Shown: piece after piece, positions 6,791-9,282 of the stretch | How positions within the stretch are numbered: position 1 is the stretch's first letter | Layout of the letters: each line of letters begins with the position of its first letter | NCBI GenBank assembly: GCA_947458415.1 | Contig: CANGZG010000095.1 | Coordinates: 1-9,282 of the forward strand | DNA: 9,282 bases | Reading direction: 5' to 3' | Source: Comamonadaceae bacterium | Lineage (GTDB): Bacteria; Pseudomonadota; Gammaproteobacteria; Burkholderiales; Burkholderiaceae_C | Program-made: the position numbers and the translations under genes | The notes under the pieces: generated by a model | Databases searched by the model: none | Seen by the model: only the letters and a program-made list of their open reading frames with translations | What the model was told of the DNA's origin: nothing

Positions 6791-7374
6791 CCCAACCCCC
6801 TGTTTGGCAAAGCGGTTGGTACCGTTTTGCCCACGCCGTGGTTTCGCCCAATGCGGGCCCCAGACCTGTCGACACAGAGATTGACCTGGTGGTGATCCAT
6901 TCGATCAGCCTGCCGCCCGGTGTGTACGGGGGAAACCAGGTGCAAGCGTTTTTCACCAACCAGTTGCAAATTTCCGAACACCCGTATTTCGAAACATTGC
7001 GAGATGTGAAAGTGTCATCGCACTTCTACATTCGTCGAGGCGGTGAATTGCTGCAGTTTGTGAGTTGCGATGACCGTGCATGGCATGCAGGTGTATCCAC
7101 ACATGCAGGGCGCGACAACTGCAACGACTTCTCCATCGGTATTGAACTCGAAGGACTCGAAGGCGGCGACTTCACTGAAGAACAGTACGAAAGTTTGATT
7201 GCACTGATGCCGATGTTGGCGCAGCAATACCCACTCAAACACATCGCGGGACACGAACACATCGCACCCGACAGAAAAAAAGACCCTGGCAAGGGTTTTT
7301 CGTGGCGTTTTTTGCAACAAAGTTTGGGATGGTCAGACCAATTTTTCAGTGCATGCACCGATTCCACACGCTGA
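6787..7374 (+). CDS. ampD: 1,6-anhydro-N-acetylmuramyl-L-alanine amidase AmpD
   Basis: AmpD is the cytoplasmic zinc amidase of peptidoglycan recycling. It cuts the bond between anhydroMurNAc and L-Ala of imported muropeptides and thereby keeps the inducer of AmpR-type regulators low. The product has 195 residues, close to the usual 180-190. Expected catalytic residues are present: His38 in VVIHSISLPPG, Glu120 in SIGIELEG, His156 in the GHEHIAP block, then Lys164 and Asp166 in DRKKDPG. The ATG at 6787 is preferred. It overlaps the upstream stop as ATGA and gives the family N-terminus, while the frame's earlier ATG at 6748 would add 13 residues inside the previous gene. No ampC or ampR is present in the window, so a recycling role is the safe reading. 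A terminator-like hairpin lies inside the gene at 7275-7300. Confidence 0.95.
   Translation: MTQPPVWQSGWYRFAHAVVSPNAGPRPVDTEIDLVVIHSISLPPGVYGGNQVQAFFTNQLQISEHPYFETLRDVKVSSHFYIRRGGELLQFVSCDDRAWHAGVSTHAGRDNCNDFSIGIELEGLEGGDFTEEQYESLIALMPMLAQQYPLKHIAGHEHIAPDRKKDPGKGFSWRFLQQSLGWSDQFFSACTDSTR
7275..7300 (+). terminator. Terminator-like hairpin inside the ampD coding region
   Basis: ACCCT (7283-7287) pairs with AGGGT (7292-7296) around the loop GGCA. A run of A before and T after (7297-7300) lengthens the stem through one G-T wobble. It resembles an intrinsic terminator on the plus strand, but it lies in codons for the conserved KKDPGKGF segment, so codon constraint may explain it. The stem is short, and termination strength is uncertain. 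Confidence 0.3.
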
Positions 7375-7409
7375 ATTTGCACGCAGGTTAAATCTAAATG
7401 CAGCAAATT
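7374..7409 (+). repeat. Inverted repeat just after ampD
   Basis: AATTTGC (7374-7380) and GCAAATT (7403-7409) are perfect 7-bp complements with a 22-bp spacer. The repeat starts at the last base of the ampD stop codon. It is AT-rich and has no T-tract after it, so it is a poor intrinsic terminator. It could be a processing hairpin or chance. No better ampD terminator is visible before the nrdA promoter. Confidence 0.3.
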
Positions 7410-7456
7410 GCCCTAAAAAGAATCACTGCCCCATCAATTTTCAAAAATAAGGTCAA

Positions 7457-7472
7457 ACACTACGTGTAGTGT
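7457..7472. promoter_or_regulatory. NrdR box 1 upstream of nrdA
   Basis: The 16-bp site has the half-sites ACACTA and TAGTGT around CGTG. It forms a perfect inverted repeat (7-bp arms with 2 bp between). This fits the NrdR-box pattern recalled as acaCwAtATaTwGtgt, and it ends 1 bp before the -35 hexamer. NrdR is the zinc-ribbon/ATP-cone repressor of ribonucleotide reductase genes. Confidence 0.85.
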
Positions 7473-7473
7473 G

Positions 7474-7502
7474 TTGAAAAGAGTTCCCACCCCATATATA
7501 GT
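7474..7502 (+). promoter_or_regulatory. Predicted sigma70-type nrdA promoter
   Basis: TTGAAA (7474-7479) and TATAGT (7497-7502) are separated by exactly 17 bp. They match the -35 and -10 consensus at four and five of six positions, respectively. The predicted transcription start is near 7509, which gives a leader of about 91 nt before the nrdA ATG. NrdR box 2 covers the -10, so repressor binding would block polymerase. Confidence 0.75.
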
Positions 7503-7504
7503 GT
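7489..7504. promoter_or_regulatory. NrdR box 2, overlapping the nrdA -10
   Basis: The site reads ACCCCATATATAGTGT. The right half-site TAGTGT and the TATA centre match the NrdR consensus exactly, and the left half-site matches at four of six positions. It starts 32 bp after box 1, about three helical turns, so both boxes lie on the same DNA face, as is typical for paired NrdR boxes. Confidence 0.85.
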
Positions 7505-7508
7505 GGGC

Positions 7509-7545
7509 TGTGCACTTTTGCGATGGCGGTCCATGCATTCGCACA
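7509..7545 (+). other. Possible hairpin at the 5' end of the nrdA leader
   Basis: TGTGC (7509-7513) can pair with GCACA (7541-7545). Inside, GC-ATGG (7520-7526, with G7522 bulged) pairs with CCATGC (7531-7536) around the loop CGGT. The structure would begin at the predicted first base of the transcript and is followed by an A-rich run. It could stabilise the message. It is not a recognised RNA family. Confidence 0.3.
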
Positions 7546-7599
7546 CAAAAAAAATAAGAAGTTACCAAAAGCATTCATGCCCCACAGGATTACAAAAAG

Positions 7600-9282
7600 A
7601 TGCAAATTGCAACCAACCCAACGAATGTCACTCCCTTTGTCAAGACCGCAGATGCCGCCGGCGGCGCGCAGTCCGCATTGATGTCTTCGTTAAGTCAGTA
7701 CCAAATCATTCGCAGAAATGGCGCCGTGGTGCCTTTCGAACCCGCCAAGATTGCCGTGGCCATGATGAAAGCGTTCTTGGCTGTGCACGGCACCCAAGGC
7801 GCCGCGTCGTCCAGCGTGCGCGAAACCGTCGATCAACTCACCCAAGCCGTCACGCGTGCGTTGATGCGCTCACGCCCTGGTGGCGGCACGTTCCATATTG
7901 AAGATGTGCAAGACCAAGTCGAACTCGGTTTGATGCGCGGCAGTCACCACGAAGTGGCGCGCGCCTATGTGCTTTACCGTGAACGCCGCACCCAAGAACG
8001 CGCCGCCCACAAAGAAACCACCGTCAACACCGGCCCGCAATTGCACGCCATTGTGGACGGCCAACGCGTGTTGCTCGACACCCAGCGTTTGCAACAACTG
8101 ATCGAAGCCGCCTGCGAAGGACTGGGTGCGGATGTCACCGCCGCGCCCATCCTGACCGAAACCATGCGCAATTTGTATGACGGCATTCCCATGGAAGAGG
8201 TGCACAAAGCCTCGGTGCTGGCCGCCAGAACGCTGATTGAAAAAGAACCCGGTTACACCTTCGCCACCGCCCGCTTGTTGATGTATGCCATCACCAAAGA
8301 AGTGTTGGGCCACGAAGCCACCCATGCAGAAATGGCGGGGCACTACCAGCGCACCTTCGCCGACTTTATGAAGAAAGGCGTTGAAAACGATTTGCTCGAC
8401 GCGCGTTTGCTGCAATTTGATTTGCCCCGACTGGCCAAAGCCCTCAAGCCCGAGCGCGATTTCCAATTCGATTACCTGGGCTTGCAAACTTTGTACGACC
8501 GTTACTTCTTGCACGTGCGCAAACAGCGCATCGAGTTGCCTCAGTCGTTTTTCATGCGCGTGGCCATGGGTTTGTCTCTCAATGAAGTCAACCGTGAAGA
8601 ACGCGCGATTGAGTTTTACGAAATCTTGTCGTCCTTCGATTTCATGTCGAGCACGCCCACCTTGTTCAACAGTGGCACCACCCGCCCGCAACTCTCCAGC
8701 TGCTACTTGACCACCGTGCCCGACGATCTCGACGGCATTTACGAGTCCATCAAAGAAAACGCCTTGCTGTCGAAATTCGCAGGCGGCCTCGGTAACGACT
8801 GGACCCGTGTGCGCGCCTTGGGCAGCCACATCAAAGGCACCAATGGCGAATCACAAGGTGTGGTGCCTTTCCTGAAAGTGGTCAACGACACCGCCGTGGC
8901 GGTCAACCAAGGCGGCAAACGCAAAGGCGCCGTGTGTACCTACTTGGAAACCTGGCACTTAGACATTGAAGAATTCTTGGAGTTGCGCAAAAACACGGGC
9001 GACGATCGCCGCCGTACCCACGACATGAACACCGCCAACTGGATTCCAGACTTGTTCATGCGTCGCGTCATGGAAAAAGGCGAGTGGACCTTGTTCTCGC
9101 CGTCCAACACCCCAGATTTGCACGACAAATTCGGTGCTGAGTTTGAAAAAGCCTACACCGCGTACGAAGCCCAAGCACGCCAAGGCTTGATCAAGCCCAG
9201 CAAAACCGTTCAAGCCACCGATTTGTGGCGCAAGATGTTGACCATGTTGTTTGAAACGGGCCACCCTTGGATCACTTTCAAA
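7600..9282 (+). CDS. nrdA: Class I ribonucleoside-diphosphate reductase alpha subunit NrdA, N-terminal part (3' end outside window)
   Basis: NrdA reduces ribonucleoside diphosphates to deoxy forms using a radical from NrdB. In the window 561 codons are open, in frame to the right edge. Residues about 33-130 form a first ATP-cone (YQIIRRNGAVVPFEPAKI). Residues about 147-232 form a second cone that aligns with the single E. coli cone, but the basic pair of KRDG is replaced (IVDG). The catalytic barrel follows, with Cys368 in SSCYL matching redox-active Cys225 of E. coli, Asp375 matching Asp232 of the specificity site, and a NQGGKRKG loop. The radical-bearing Cys439 region and C-terminal cysteines lie beyond the window. 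About 143 extra N-terminal residues relative to E. coli predict a protein well over 761 residues. The ATG at 7600 follows AGGA at 7586-7589 with a 10-nt spacer; Met28 (7681) is a less likely start. nrdB is expected downstream. Confidence 0.95.
   Translation, partial: MQIATNPTNVTPFVKTADAAGGAQSALMSSLSQYQIIRRNGAVVPFEPAKIAVAMMKAFLAVHGTQGAASSSVRETVDQLTQAVTRALMRSRPGGGTFHIEDVQDQVELGLMRGSHHEVARAYVLYRERRTQERAAHKETTVNTGPQLHAIVDGQRVLLDTQRLQQLIEAACEGLGADVTAAPILTETMRNLYDGIPMEEVHKASVLAARTLIEKEPGYTFATARLLMYAITKEVLGHEATHAEMAGHYQRTFADFMKKGVENDLLDARLLQFDLPRLAKALKPERDFQFDYLGLQTLYDRYFLHVRKQRIELPQSFFMRVAMGLSLNEVNREERAIEFYEILSSFDFMSSTPTLFNSGTTRPQLSSCYLTTVPDDLDGIYESIKENALLSKFAGGLGNDWTRVRALGSHIKGTNGESQGVVPFLKVVNDTAVAVNQGGKRKGAVCTYLETWHLDIEEFLELRKNTGDDRRRTHDMNTANWIPDLFMRRVMEKGEWTLFSPSNTPDLHDKFGAEFEKAYTAYEAQARQGLIKPSKTVQATDLWRKMLTMLFETGHPWITFK

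Noticed and set aside
7403..7610. GCAAATTGC present both after ampD (7403-7411) and at the nrdA start (7602-7610)
   Set aside because: A 9-bp match is expected many times by chance, and one copy is codon-constrained within nrdA.
7503..7901. A 132-codon plus-strand frame in the nrdA leader
   Set aside because: It starts at a GTG inside NrdR box 2, before the predicted transcription start. It overlaps the nrdA start in another frame, and the product is low-complexity and Arg/Cys-rich.
7870..8829. A 319-codon open frame on the minus strand
   Set aside because: It lies wholly antisense to nrdA, whose plus-strand reading gives a clear family protein. The antisense product is rich in Gly, His and Gln, as expected from reading a GC-biased gene backwards.

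Overview
The window looks like chromosomal DNA from a flagellated betaproteobacterium, most likely of the order Burkholderiales (possibly near the Comamonadaceae). This rests on the protein sequences, on the block ffh / ypjD-like / PP0621-like / ampD, on a long NrdA with two ATP-cones, and on moderate GC with short intergenic gaps. The assignment is from recognition only; no search was run. I see no insertion sequence, phage gene, CRISPR array, tRNA or rRNA. The genes are mostly housekeeping genes.

Layout. At 1-1021 (+) are the 3' part of fliM and all of fliN, which form the switch complex (C-ring) of the flagellar motor. Tail to tail with fliN, 3 bp away, is miaB (-), a tRNA methylthiotransferase. 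A 97-bp divergent gap then leads to a small cupin-fold gene (+). After a 184-bp gap containing inverted repeats comes a membrane-anchored alpha-carbonic anhydrase (+) with an unusual N-terminal extension. A strong bidirectional terminator separates it from ffh (-), the SRP GTPase. Divergent from ffh is a tightly coupled three-gene operon (+): a CcsA-like membrane protein (YpjD type), a 75-residue zinc-ribbon-like membrane protein (PP0621 type), and ampD (cell-wall recycling amidase). The start of nrdA (class I ribonucleotide reductase large subunit) follows and runs off the right edge.

The best regulatory signal is upstream of nrdA. Two NrdR-box palindromes start 32 bp apart, and the second covers the -10 of a well-formed sigma70-type promoter (TTGAAA, 17 bp, TATAGT). 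NrdA itself carries two tandem ATP-cones. The first keeps a basic nucleotide-binding signature. The second, which aligns with the single E. coli cone, has lost it. The gene is therefore probably controlled by NrdR at transcription and by dATP/ATP at the protein level.

Other points worth checking are a carbonic anhydrase with Val in place of the usual second-shell Glu117, fliN followed by a convergent gene rather than fliOPQR, and a terminator-like hairpin inside ampD. I found no convincing undescribed multi-gene system; the least understood parts are the carbonic anhydrase N-terminal domain and the PP0621-type protein.
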